Below, piece by piece: positions 35,941 to 45,016 of a stretch of 64,000 nucleotides of DNA. The DNA comes from an uncultured Collinsella sp. GTDB lineage: Bacteria > Actinomycetota > Coriobacteriia > Coriobacteriales > Coriobacteriaceae. The position numbers were made by a program, and so were the translations under genes. A model generated the notes under the pieces. The model had not been told where the DNA came from. It saw nothing but the letters and a program-made list of their open reading frames with translations, and made no database searches. Where the stretch lies: positions 4,753 to 68,752 of the forward strand of contig CATWSG010000009.1 of NCBI GenBank assembly GCA_958353395.1, read 5' to 3'. Every line of letters begins with the position of its first letter. Within the stretch, counting starts at the first letter, position 1.

Positions 35941-36986
35941 CCTTGCGTTTCGCCATTAGTCGCTTCGTTGATGGCGCGGTACTCGGCACTCAGCTCGCGC
36001 GCCAGCTCTTCCTTGCTTGGAAGATACGGCAGGTATTTGGCGGCAAACACTTGGTCGTTGTCTTCGGGCAGCGTGTACTCGACGATCGAATCGCTTTTGT
36101 CCGCGCAGAGCACGATGCCTATGGGCGGATTGTCGCCTTCGTTCATGAGCTCGCGCGTGTAGTAGTTCACATACATTTGCATCTGGCCCAGGTCCTGATG
36201 CGTAAGATCGTCCGTCTTAAGGTCGATGAGCACGAAGCAGCGCATCAGATAGTTGTAAAAAACAAGGTCAATATAGAAATGGCGCCCATCAAAGGTGATG
36301 CGCTTTTGGCGCGCCTCGAAAGCGAAGCCACGGCCAAGCTCCAGCAGGAACTTCTGAAGATGCGTGATGAGCGCCTGCTCTAGATCGTTCTCGCGAAACG
36401 CAGCATCGTCCGAGAAACCTAAAAACTCCAGTACATATGGGTCGCGGATGATATCCTCGGGGCGATGGGTCGGGGCGCTCTTTTGGATTTCCTGGGTGAC
36501 GGCCTCTTTGTCTTTGCTGGCAAGTAGGCGCTCGCGGAACATGGTGTTGATCTGGCGTTCGAGCTGACGCGTGCTCCAGCGAGAATCGGCACATTCGTTC
36601 ATGTACCATGTTCGAGCATCAGGGTCGGTTATACGCGATAACCTGCGGTAATGTGTCCAATTCAATTCGGAACGCAGCGCGTTCCGGATTGGGAACGCAA
36701 GATAAAACTGACGCATGTATCTTAAGCTTCTGGCGTTGAAGCCTCTGCCAAAATCCTTAGTCAATCTAACGGCAAGTTCGTCGATCAGTGCATCGCCATA
36801 CTTGGCGCGCTCCTCTCCGCCCTGTTCATCAACAATACTCTTGCCGATCTCCCAATATGCCTCAACCATCGCAAAGTTAACAGCGGTATAGGCCTTGTCG
36901 CGAGCGGCGTTGAGAATCGAGGAGACCTGCTTGTAAAAACCTTCGGGCACGATTGCCGATTCTCCACGGTTTACCAGTTCGCCCAT
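35937..36986 (-). CDS. YhcG/DUF1016 family PD-(D/E)XK nuclease
   Basis: A 349-residue protein of the YhcG family. The N-terminal DUF1016 winged-helix domain is seen as AYWEIGKSIV, FSARSL-like GFNARSLRYMRQFYLAFP and TYYRRL-like NWTHYRRL. The C-terminal nuclease core has the usual HFYIDLVFYNYLMRCFVLID and LKTDDLTHQDLGQMQMYVNYY pattern (D and D-L-K catalytic positions). ATG 36986 or GTG 36989 are both possible; the ribosome site is weak. Codon use is less GC-biased than in the neighbours, which suggests transfer. Members often sit in restriction-modification or mobile loci, but here it is alone. Confidence 0.88.
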   Translation of the reverse strand: MGELVNRGESAIVPEGFYKQVSSILNAARDKAYTAVNFAMVEAYWEIGKSIVDEQGGEERAKYGDALIDELAVRLTKDFGRGFNARSLRYMRQFYLAFPIRNALRSELNWTHYRRLSRITDPDARTWYMNECADSRWSTRQLERQINTMFRERLLASKDKEAVTQEIQKSAPTHRPEDIIRDPYVLEFLGFSDDAAFRENDLEQALITHLQKFLLELGRGFAFEARQKRITFDGRHFYIDLVFYNYLMRCFVLIDLKTDDLTHQDLGQMQMYVNYYTRELMNEGDNPPIGIVLCADKSDSIVEYTLPEDNDQVFAAKYLPYLPSKEELARELSAEYRAINEATNGETQG

Positions 36987-37153
36987 CACTGTCGCCCCGC
37001 TTTCCTCTTGTGGAATGCATCTTTATCGAATTTAGTTTAAAGCCTCGCGCGGACACGAATTGCTGTGCTGTCTGACATCATCGCATGGGGCCTTGCGGTG
37101 ACTAAAATGTGGCCATAGAGACAGTTTTAGCGAGCCCCACGGGAGTGACGTGT

Positions 37154-37423
37154 ATGGACAACAACACGCTGCTGTTCCAGGACAAAGGTTCGGGTAGGTT
37201 TAAAGACGTCAAGATCTACCTTAACCGCATCGAGGTGCTCAAGAAGGGCACTTTTGGTGGCAAGCACACCGAGATTGTTTATCTTAAGGACATTACGGGG
37301 GTCAGCAGGATCAAGGGCCGCGACGTTTTCCTACGTAACAGGCTGTTGACTGCCTGTGTCTTTAGTCTGAGCAGCCGCTCCCAAGCTCAGGAGTTCGTGA
37401 ATGCGCTGAACATGGTGATGTAG
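37154..37423 (+). CDS. Small PH-like domain protein
   Basis: An 89-residue protein, mostly beta-strand, that reads like a bacterial PH domain: VKIYLNRIEVLKKG, EIVYLKDITGVSRIKG, FSLSSRSQAQEFVNAL. The last helix closes the barrel as in PH folds. ATG 37154 follows GGGAG at eight bases. No signal or membrane segment is present. Function is unknown. It lies alone between the YhcG-type gene and the phospholipase gene. Confidence 0.65.
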   Translation: MDNNTLLFQDKGSGRFKDVKIYLNRIEVLKKGTFGGKHTEIVYLKDITGVSRIKGRDVFLRNRLLTACVFSLSSRSQAQEFVNALNMVM

Positions 37424-37446
37424 CCGATAACGGTGTTCGGGCTAAG

Positions 37447-37483
37447 GTAAAAATCGGGGCGCAGAACGGTATTCTGCGCCCCC
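37447..37483 (-). terminator. Intrinsic terminator of the phospholipase gene
   Basis: On the minus strand GGGGCGCAGAA pairs with TTCTGCGCCCC (arms 37456-37466 and 37472-37482), then CGATTTTTACC. It is 36 bp after the stop. Confidence 0.8.
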
Positions 37484-37518
37484 CCAATTGAGTCGATGTG
37501 TCTAAAAGGCGGGCTTGC

Positions 37519-40007
37519 CTATTCGCTGTCGTCCCCAACGTTTTCGCGGTCATTGGCAAGCATCGCCGCGCCGGCGACCGTTGTCGCCACGGCGGCGGCA
37601 GCGAGCCCGGCGGCAACGCCAGAGCCGTCGCCCGTGTCGGCGAGTTTTCCGGTCGAGCCCTTGCTCTTGTTGCCGCCGCCGTTCTTGTCGGCGCCGTCTG
37701 CGTTGGAACCCGTGCCGCTACCGGTGCCGCCTGCACTGCCCGAGGCCGCTACGGTAAAGCTTGCGGCTCCATCGCTGGCGAGCGTGTAGTTTTGCGCCGC
37801 GTCGCCCAACAGACCTTTCGCACGCACCCAATACGTCCCCGCGGCAAATGCCTCGCCCTCGGCCATTGCCGTGCCCGGAGCGCCGTCCGCGTCGTGCACA
37901 AACTCGAGCTGGGCGGTGCAGGCGTCGGTTTCGAGCTTGCCCTCGAGTGATGCCGCAATCTTGGCGCGCACGTCTTCGCCGGCCTTAAGGCCTTCGAGTC
38001 CCTCAAAATGGGGCGTCAGCGCGAACGGATCGATATCGATGGGCACGAAGCCCTGCAGTCCTGTAGCGGTCTCGTTGCCCAGGGCGTCGACATCCACGTA
38101 TTCGATGGCAAACGCGCTGCCAGAAGCGGCCACGTTGAGTACGTTGCTGCTGTTAACGAGGCGGAAACGGCCCTCGCCAACGGTCTTGCCATCCTGGAAT
38201 GAGGCATCGCTCAGCGAGTCGCCGTACGTCATGCGCATGCGGGTCGGGAGATAGTACGGGAGATAGTACGAAGCCGTCTGCTTGTGCTCCGTATCGTAAT
38301 TGCGCTGATAGATGCTCCGGGCCAGCGCCGCATCAACAAAGTCGGATGCGATGATGCCAATGTGCTTGAGGTAATCTGACTTTGTATCCTCAATGCCGCT
38401 GGGATTGATGTACGGGCTCTTATACAGATGCTCGTTGACTACTCGTGCCGAGGTAAAAGGATTGCCTCCGTGCGACAAGCCCGTGCAGCTGGTGTAGTTG
38501 ATAGACCAGCAACGCTCCAGGACTTTCTCCTTGGCCCTGTTATCGTCCTCGACATCTACCTCGTTGCGCGTGCGCCCGGACGTTTCCTTCAGCGCATTAT
38601 CGACCCAGCTGAGCTTGTCGGTTCCCGTGAGTTTGTACTTGTCCTGGGCGTATACCTTGGTGCAATAGGGCTCTTTGTCGCCTGTTTCCCCCGCGGCTTC
38701 AAAGCCCCGCGCGTCTTGGACGAGACACATAGTGGCGCTGTCGGAGTGAGCCTTGATCTTGTCATCCCATTCGGTGAGGTCGAGTCCCCACGTGTGGCCG
38801 CTTACGCTGTCGCCGGCGAGTCCAAATCGACGTAACAGGACGATTTTTCCGCGCACCTCGCCCAGTGTGGGAACGCGGCTCGACGTATAGAACAGTTTGG
38901 GGTTATCGGCCATAACCTTGGCGAAGGCCGTCGTTATGCTTTCGTCGGTAGCCTCATCGTTGCCGCGCGATGCGAGCATGATGAGCGCTTCTGACGGGTT
39001 TTCGTTCAAAAACGTTTTGAAGTACCCGATGACATCGGAGAGATGCAGATAGTTCCCGTCTTTTTTGAGTAGGTAGAAAATCCCGTGGTCGATGCCGGGG
39101 TCATCGCCCTTTCCGAGCCGGATATCAAAATAGCGAATGCCTTCGAGCAACTGCGTGGGAATGTAATCCTGCTGGCATTTTACTTGCGAGGATTGGGGCT
39201 CAGTGTCGTTGTCCACGCTACAGGTGCCCGAATCGTGCGTACCCGGGATGCTCAGCTCGTCGAGGAACTTGTTGTCGTCGACGTATTTCATCCAACATGG
39301 CCCATCGACGTAGCTGCTGTACGTGATCCAGTCGAGGCTGCTAACCGTGGCATCGTTCTTTTTCATGTCGTAACCGATAAGTTCGAGCTCCCACGGAATG
39401 CTCTTACTCTTATGGCAGATCTTATTGTTGTCCTGGTCTTCGCCGTTCGATTCTATTGTCAGGTACTTAATGTCTTTTTTCTCGGTTTCTTTCTCGACCG
39501 TGCGGTCTCGGATGATATAGGTTCCGTTTGATTGCCGCTCGAACGCAAAAGAGCGGCTGGGCTTGCCGTCATGCTCGCCACTCCATACGTGGATGACCTT
39601 TCCGTCTTTGTCCGAGTCGCCATCGACCGACCAAATGCTGTAGCCCGTCTTTTTATGCTCTTCGAAATTGAGCAAGGTGCGGATAGCATACCAGTTTGTA
39701 TCGTCATTCTTGGTCGTTACGTTCTCAAGGATGAGCTTGCTGGACGTGCCGTCATTAAACAGATGGCAGACGTTGCCGATGACGTTGCCGTCTTCGTTAA
39801 CGCTTGCGGTACGAAAATAGCCCGCGGGCGAAGGCGAATGACGAAATTGTCGAGGCTGACTGCTGGCCCGGCCGTGCCGTCCGCAAAGGCTGCCCGCGGG
39901 CTAATGCCCAATGCCGCGGTTTCGGGCAGGCTTGCAAGTGGCGACAACGCCGCGAGTCCAAGGCCCAACGTAAATGCTCGGCGGCTGATGGCGTGGTGTT
40001 CGGTCAT
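37519..40007 (-). pseudogene. Tat-exported phosphatidylinositol-specific phospholipase C, interrupted by a one-base frameshift
   Basis: An ~830-residue surface enzyme split by a frameshift. The 5' part (from ATG 40007, ribosome site GGAGAA) is a Tat signal, SRRAFTLGLGLAALSP, with cleavage after AAFA. The frame is lost at a GGG run (39826-39828, CCC in the coding sense); one extra base there would join it exactly to the long frame that continues GYFRTASVNEDGNVIG and holds the rest. The PI-PLC X domain has the catalytic His in ELSIPGTHDSG and the Arg/Asp set in GIRYFDIRLGKGDD. It ends with a Gly/Ser linker, LADTG, a hydrophobic stretch and an acidic tail, resembling a class E sortase (LAXTG) anchor. 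It probably cleaves PI or GPI-linked lipids. The shift may be real, phase-variable or a sequencing error. Confidence 0.75.
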
Positions 40008-40312
40008 AACTTCTCCATTCGCAGAGTGCGGTTATGCGATAGTTTTGGTCACTATACTGCTCAGATGTTTAAAGATGCTGGTTTAATTGCCTGCGCGGCA
40101 CAATAAATCGGCGGGCGGACGTGTTGGGGCGTTTGTCGTTTTCGTACTGATGCCACATTTGGGGCGGTTCCGACGTCCGGCATCCTCGCGTTCGTCGGCT
40201 ACAGGCATAAGAAAGGGAGGGTCGGTTTACCGGCCCTCCCTGGGTACGAAGCACTGGGGTACCGTCGCTTGTTTGCACTGCGACCGTGTTTTCCGTTGCA
40301 CTCGCCAGTCGC
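40008..40312. other. Intergenic region with a minus-strand terminator only
   Basis: This 305-bp gap lies between the lipoprotein gene and the phospholipase gene, both on the minus strand. It contains the terminator at 40207-40240 and, presumably, the phospholipase promoter. No clear -35/-10 pair or gene was found. Confidence 0.55.
40207..40240 (-). terminator. Intrinsic terminator of the lipoprotein gene
   Basis: Minus-strand stem GGGAGGGCCGGT with ACCGACCCTCCC and a 2-nt loop, followed by TTTCTTATG. Confidence 0.8.
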
Positions 40313-40906
40313 TTAGCGCTTGATCTCGATATCGTCGAGCTTGACGTCCATGGCCTCGGTCTTGGCCTCGGCGATGTCGTCGGCAAATTCCAGAGACTTC
40401 ATCATGGTCTCGACGGCGTCCTTGTGCTCCTCGACGTTGTCGATACGCACATACACACTGCCCCCGTCAACGTCGGTGAAGTATTCGGTCGTTACGCCGC
40501 CCGAGTGCGTGAAGTAGGCACTGCGCCAGGTCTTGCCGTTGTACTTAACGGAATCGCCCTCGGTCCATCCGGAGTTGGCCTTCCACTTTGCCTCGTAGTC
40601 GAACAGCTCGTCGGCGTTCTTGTCAGAGTCGAAGACAGGGATGAAGCGATCGCTGGCGTGCTCGCTCTCGGTGAACTTAAACTGGGCCCTGTCGGCGGTG
40701 TCGCCTGCGACGTCGGTGATCTCGACGCCCTCGGGGACCTCGACCTTAAACCAAATGAAGTCGGTCCTCATATCCACGGCTGGCTTTTCTGCTCCACCGC
40801 CACCGCCACTTCCGGTAGCGCCGCCGCTGCCACCGCAGCCCACCAGGGCAACTGCGGCAAAGAGGCTTATGCAGAGGGTGAGAATCGCAAAGGCCTTCTT
40901 TTTCAT
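40313..40906 (-). CDS. Predicted lipoprotein of unknown function
   Basis: A 197-residue exported lipoprotein. The signal peptide MKKKAFAILTLCISLFAA ends in the lipobox VALVGC, with the lipid cysteine at about residue 24, then a Gly/Ser spacer. The mature domain (about 45-190) has alternating strands (FIWFKVEVPEGVEI, TEYFTDVDGGSVYVRIDN) and a final helix (EEHKDAVETMMKSLEF), the pattern of small surface lipoproteins that I cannot place in a family. ATG 40906 follows GAGGAGGA. It ends in its own terminator. Confidence 0.8.
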   Translation of the reverse strand: MKKKAFAILTLCISLFAAVALVGCGGSGGATGSGGGGGAEKPAVDMRTDFIWFKVEVPEGVEITDVAGDTADRAQFKFTESEHASDRFIPVFDSDKNADELFDYEAKWKANSGWTEGDSVKYNGKTWRSAYFTHSGGVTTEYFTDVDGGSVYVRIDNVEEHKDAVETMMKSLEFADDIAEAKTEAMDVKLDDIEIKR

Positions 40907-41366
40907 GGTCGTGTCCTCCTCGATCTGTAACCGCCCATGGATTACCTGCCTTTACTGTACGCGTGGACGGCTCGCTAGGGTGGGCCATGTGTCCCATTCT
41001 GAGGGCCGGATTTGCGCCGTTAAGTGGCAATATGCACGGGTCCAAAAGAGGGGAGGGCCGGTGCTGTCGGCTCTCCCCGGGGTGAGGTGTCCGTTGTTTT
41101 AAAGGGGCGCGTGTACGCGGGCGTTGCCCCAACAGGTTCCTTGTTTATAGATATGCCCCAGTTTGTGACGTCCGGAAGTCCCGAAAGGCGGGCCATGTTT
41201 CCCATGTTTGCGGTGCCGACGCCTATCGTTCGTCATAGAAATCCGCGATGACCAGGTGCGCTGACGCTTATGTACTTATGGGCTAGACTATGCACCATTA
41301 TGTGATCGATGCGGTCGGTCGGTGGTTGCCGCCCGACCGATGTATATGACTTGAAGGTGCATGCGT
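40907..41366. other. Intergenic region between lipoprotein and fchA genes
   Basis: These 460 bp hold no credible gene. They contain a GC-rich hairpin (GGGGAGGGCCG 41050-41060 with 41068-41078), two near-identical 16-bp copies of GGGCCATGTNTCCCAT (40982-40997 and 41190-41205, 15 of 16 matching) and a promoter candidate for fchA at 41261-41289. Confidence 0.6.
41261..41289 (+). promoter_or_regulatory. Promoter candidate for fchA-folD
   Basis: CTGACG (41261-41266) and TAGACT (41284-41289) are spaced by 17 bp, 77 bp before the start codon. Both boxes match four of six consensus bases. Confidence 0.4.
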
Positions 41367-41999
41367 ATGAGCCAAGAGATGATGGACAAGACCTGCCGCG
41401 GGTTTGCCGAGGCGCTGGCCGCGCGCGAGCCGGTTCCCGGTGGTGGCAGCGCGAGCGCTTTTGTGGGCGCGCTGGGCGCCTCGCTGTGCGGAATGGTTGC
41501 CCGCTACGGTGCGACCAATCCCGCGCTTGCTGATCGTGCGGATGACCTGACGCGCGCGTTTGCTCAGGCTGATGAGCTGTCCCAGGAGCTTGTCGAGTTG
41601 GTTGCCGAGGACGTTCGTGCCTACGGGCAGGTGTCCGCGGCGTACGGTATTCCGCGTGACGATCCGGCTCGAGCGACCGCGATTCAGGATGCGCTGCATG
41701 TGGCCGCTATGCCGCCGTATCGCATTATGGATGCCTGCGGGCGTGCGCTGGCGCTGCTCGAGGACATGGCCGACAAGGGCTCGCGTCAGCTGCTGTCCGA
41801 TGTGGCGTGCGGCGCCGTGTTCTGCCGTGCTGCTATGCAGGGCGCGAGTTTGACGCTCTTTGCGAACACCACGTCTATGAAGGATCGCGCTCGTGCTGAG
41901 GAGCTTGAGACGGCGTGTGATGAGTTGCTCGACACATGGTTGCCGCGCGCCGATGCGCTGGCGCGTCGCGCCTCCGACGCTGCAAGGAAGAGAGGATAG
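41367..41999 (+). CDS. fchA: Methenyltetrahydrofolate cyclohydrolase (FchA / cyclodeaminase family)
   Basis: A 210-residue all-helical protein of the formiminotransferase-cyclodeaminase/FchA family. The glycine-rich motif PVPGGGSASAFVGALGASL near the N-terminus is the family mark, followed by four long helices. The family either releases ammonia from 5-formimino-THF or opens 5,10-methenyl-THF to 10-formyl-THF. Here it is one base pair-scale distance from folD and no histidine-degradation gene is near, so the cyclohydrolase role is favoured. GAAGG at 41353 points to ATG 41367; ATG 41361 is too close. The neighbour FolD lacks cyclohydrolase residues, which strengthens the assignment. Confidence 0.82.
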   Translation: MSQEMMDKTCRGFAEALAAREPVPGGGSASAFVGALGASLCGMVARYGATNPALADRADDLTRAFAQADELSQELVELVAEDVRAYGQVSAAYGIPRDDPARATAIQDALHVAAMPPYRIMDACGRALALLEDMADKGSRQLLSDVACGAVFCRAAMQGASLTLFANTTSMKDRARAEELETACDELLDTWLPRADALARRASDAARKRG

Positions 42000-42001
42000 C
42001 C

Positions 42002-42856
42002 ATGGCTGAACTGCTGAAGGGTGCTCCCGTTGCTCGCGCTTTGACTGAGGAACTTGCTGCTCGCTGCGCAGCCCTGCGCGAGCGGGGCGTTGTTCCGACG
42101 TTGGCTATCGTGCGTGTAGGTGAACGCGAGGACGACCTATCCTACGAGCGCGGTGCGCTCAAGCGCTGCGAAAAAGTGGGGATTGAGGCTCGTCGCGTTT
42201 TGCTTTCTGCCGATGTTTCGCAGGACGAGCTGTTGACGGCCATCGAGGACATCAATACCGATTCGGCTGTTCATGGCTGCCTGATGTTCCGCCCGCTGCC
42301 CGTCGGCCTTGACGAGAATGCCGTCGCCGCAGCGCTCGATCCCGCCAAGGACGTTGACTCCATGACGCCGTTTTCGCTGCTTACCACGCTTTCGGGGCGC
42401 GGCGAGGGTTTTGCTCCCTGCACGGCCGAGGCAGTGTTAGCGTTGCTGGATCATTACGGCGTTGAGCTGGATGGAGCTAAGGTTGCTGTGGTCGGGCGCT
42501 CGCTGGTGATCGGGCGTCCTGTTGCCGTCATGCTTACGGCGCGCAATGCCACAGTGACGACGTGCCATACGCATACGCGCGACCTTGCTGCCGAGTGCCG
42601 TGCTGCCGACATTGTGGTTGCCGCCGTTGGACGCGCGCGTACGATTGGCGTGGATGCCGTTCGCGAGGACCAGACGATCATTGATGTGGGCATTAACTGG
42701 GATGAGGACGCTGGCAAGCTGGTCGGGGACGTCGATTTTGATGCTGTGGAGCCGGTTGTTGGTGCCATCACCCCCGTGCCGGGCGGCGTGGGAGCTGTGA
42801 CGACGGCGATCCTCGCCAAACACGTGATCGAAGCGGCCGAGCGCGCATTGAAATAG
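42002..42856 (+). CDS. folD: FolD-type methylenetetrahydrofolate dehydrogenase lacking cyclohydrolase residues
   Basis: A 284-residue FolD-family protein. The Rossmann half is normal: VVGRSLVIGRPVAVML, ADIVVAAVGRA, IIDVGINWDED and ITPVPGGVGAVTTAIL. The catalytic half is not: the conserved Y-x3-K motif reads Y48-ERG-A52, so the cyclohydrolase lysine is Ala, and the VQLPLP motif reads MFRPLP, so the conserved Gln is Phe. KDVDS keeps the Asp. In studied FolD/MTHFD enzymes that lysine is required for cyclohydrolase but not dehydrogenase activity. It therefore likely oxidises methylene-THF only and hands methenyl-THF to FchA, encoded two bases upstream. The ATG follows AGAGGA inside the fchA end. 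Confidence 0.88.
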   Translation: MAELLKGAPVARALTEELAARCAALRERGVVPTLAIVRVGEREDDLSYERGALKRCEKVGIEARRVLLSADVSQDELLTAIEDINTDSAVHGCLMFRPLPVGLDENAVAAALDPAKDVDSMTPFSLLTTLSGRGEGFAPCTAEAVLALLDHYGVELDGAKVAVVGRSLVIGRPVAVMLTARNATVTTCHTHTRDLAAECRAADIVVAAVGRARTIGVDAVREDQTIIDVGINWDEDAGKLVGDVDFDAVEPVVGAITPVPGGVGAVTTAILAKHVIEAAERALK

Positions 42857-42968
42857 GCATTTTTGCACACAGGGGCCCCGAGGGGTCCTGAAGGGTTGCG
42901 GTTTCGCCCTTTCTGCGCCGAAGCGATACACTGTTGCCGTTTGATTTCTTCGCTCAAGGAGGATGCGC

Positions 42969-44492
42969 ATGCCGTGCACAACGATTCTGGTCGGTAAGAA
43001 CGCAAGCTACGACGGGTCGACCCTGGTCGCCCGCAACGAGGACTCGTCCAACGGGGTGTTTGAGCCCAAGCGTATGCGCGTGGTGCATCCCGACGAGCAG
43101 CCGCGCGTCTACACGAGCGTCTTGAGTCACCTGACCGTTGAACTGCCCGATAACCCCATGCGCTACACGAGCGTCCCCGATGTTGTCCCGGGCCACGGCA
43201 TCTGGGCCGAGGCCGGTTTCAACGAGCTCAATGTGGGCATGTCCGCAACCGAGACGCTCACCACCAACGAGCGCGTCCGCGGCGCCGATCCACTTGTGGA
43301 CTACGTACCCGCCAAGGGTAACGAGGGCGAGGACGGCTATGTGCCTGCGCAGCCCGGCGGTCTGGGCGAGGAGGACATGGTGACCCTGGTGCTGCCGTAC
43401 GCCAAGTCTGCCCGCGACGGTGTGCGCATTCTGGGCGACCTGCTCGAGCGTTACGGTACCTACGAGAACAACGGCATCGCCTTTAGTGACGTTGACGAGA
43501 TCTGGTGGCTCGAGACCATCGGCGGCCACCACTGGATCGCCAAGCGCGTGCCCGACGACGCCTATGTGACCATGCCCAACCAGCTGGGTATCGACAGCTT
43601 TGACCTGGATGACGCCGAGGGCGCCCAGGCCGACCATATGTGCTCCGCCGACTTGCGCGCCTGGATGGCCGAGTGGCATCTGGACCTGACGCTGGGTGTT
43701 AAGGGCGACGGTCCCGCCGCGGTCTTTAACCCGCGCGAGGCCTTTGGCTCGCACAGCGACAGCGATCACGTCTACAACACGCCGCGCGCCTGGTACATGC
43801 AGCGCTGCCTCAATCCCAGCGATGTGTGGGACGGTCCCGAGGCCGACTACACGCCCGAGAGCGACGATATCCCCTGGAGCCGCGTGCCCGAGCGCAAGGT
43901 GACCATCGAGGACATTAAGTACGTACTCTCGAGCCACTACCAGGGCACGGAGTACGACTGCTACGGCAGCAAGGGCACGCCCGCTACGCGTGGCGCCTAT
44001 CGCCCCATCGGCATCAACCGCAACAGCCAGCTCGCCGTGCTGCAGCTGCGCCCCTATGCGCAGCCGGCCTATCGCGCCGTGCAGTGGATGGCGTTTGGCT
44101 CCAACTCGTTTAACGCGCTGGTTCCGCTGTACGCCAACGTCGAGACCATGCCCGAGTACTATGCCGACACGCAGGCTCGCGTAACGTCCGAAAACTTCTA
44201 CTGGGCCAACCGCCTGATCGGCGCCCTGGCCGACGTCCGTTTCCATGAGTGCGGCCGCGCTGTGGAGGACTATCAGGAGAAGGTCGGTGGCATGGGTCAC
44301 AAGCAGATCCATGACGTCGACGCTGCCGTAGCCGCTCTGCCCGAGGCCGAGGTGCCTTCCGAGCTTGCACGCGCCAACGAGGCCTTTGCCGAGCGTGTTC
44401 GCGTGGAGACCGATGCCCTGCTGGGCAAGGTGCTCTTCACCACGAGCTGCGCCATGAAGAACTCTTTCGCGATGAACGACAACGTGAGGTAG
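42969..44492 (+). CDS. C69 family dipeptidase (PepD-like)
   Basis: A 507-residue N-terminal-nucleophile hydrolase of the C69 dipeptidase family. The nucleophile is Cys3 in MPCTTILVGKNASYDGSTLVARNED, quoted here in two parts as MPCTTILVGK and ASYDGSTLVARNED; removal of two residues exposes it. Family segments GIWAEAGFNELNVGMSATET, WWLETIGGHHWIAKRVPDD (split) and YVTMPNQLGID follow. No signal peptide is present, so it acts in the cytoplasm on peptides. AAGGAGG (42956-42962) sets ATG 42969. It is monocistronic with highly biased codons. Confidence 0.88.
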   Translation: MPCTTILVGKNASYDGSTLVARNEDSSNGVFEPKRMRVVHPDEQPRVYTSVLSHLTVELPDNPMRYTSVPDVVPGHGIWAEAGFNELNVGMSATETLTTNERVRGADPLVDYVPAKGNEGEDGYVPAQPGGLGEEDMVTLVLPYAKSARDGVRILGDLLERYGTYENNGIAFSDVDEIWWLETIGGHHWIAKRVPDDAYVTMPNQLGIDSFDLDDAEGAQADHMCSADLRAWMAEWHLDLTLGVKGDGPAAVFNPREAFGSHSDSDHVYNTPRAWYMQRCLNPSDVWDGPEADYTPESDDIPWSRVPERKVTIEDIKYVLSSHYQGTEYDCYGSKGTPATRGAYRPIGINRNSQLAVLQLRPYAQPAYRAVQWMAFGSNSFNALVPLYANVETMPEYYADTQARVTSENFYWANRLIGALADVRFHECGRAVEDYQEKVGGMGHKQIHDVDAAVAALPEAEVPSELARANEAFAERVRVETDALLGKVLFTTSCAMKNSFAMNDNVR

Positions 44493-44591
44493 GGATTTCT
44501 CGTCGATCGAATAGTGCTAAAACGCTTTGTCGCTTTCGCTCAATCTTGGGTACAAGAACGCCAATGCAGTTGTTTGTGATTGGAGACAACC

Positions 44592-45008
44592 ATGGTTATG
44601 AAACTCGATCAGCTTGTTAACGGCGCCATTAACGTGGGCTTTGGCGCTGCCGCCGTTGCTGTCGAAGGCGGCAAGAAGGTCCTCGACGACCTTAATACCA
44701 AGGGCGAGCAGGTTCGCAAGGACGCCGGCACCCCCGATATCGCCCGTAGCGTGTCCGACATGTTCGAGCAGGCCGGCGGCACCATCTCCGACCTGACCGA
44801 GCGTCTGGGCATGCAGGGCGAGACCGCGGCCCAACGCGTGCTCGACGAGCTCATTCTGGCTCGCGTCCGCGTTATGACCGCGCCCGAGCGCACGGCCTTC
44901 CTGGCTCATGTGCGCGACATCGTCGATTCGGTCGAGGACAACGTGACCTCGGTGCCCGTCGAGTCTGTTGAGGCCGACGATGCGAAGGATACCGAAGAGG
45001 CCGAGTAG
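44592..45008 (+). CDS. Phasin-like coiled-coil protein
   Basis: A 138-residue protein. The first 25 residues are mildly hydrophobic (VNGAINVGFGAAAVAVEG), then a long helix (KKVLDDLNTKGEQVRKDAG), a second helical part (VSDMFEQAGGTISDLTERLG, RVLDELILARVRVMTAPER) and an acidic tail. The layout resembles small phasin-family proteins. ATG 44592 follows GGAGA. It ends eight bases before the AarF/UbiB-type gene, so the two are one operon and probably act together, perhaps at a membrane or lipid surface. Function is unproven. Confidence 0.65.
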   Translation: MVMKLDQLVNGAINVGFGAAAVAVEGGKKVLDDLNTKGEQVRKDAGTPDIARSVSDMFEQAGGTISDLTERLGMQGETAAQRVLDELILARVRVMTAPERTAFLAHVRDIVDSVEDNVTSVPVESVEADDAKDTEEAE

Positions 45009-45016
45009 CAGCGCAG

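Noticed and set aside
41050..41078. Hairpin as a terminator for a gene on the minus strand
   Set aside because: No minus-strand gene lies upstream of it within the gap, so its role as a terminator is unsupported.
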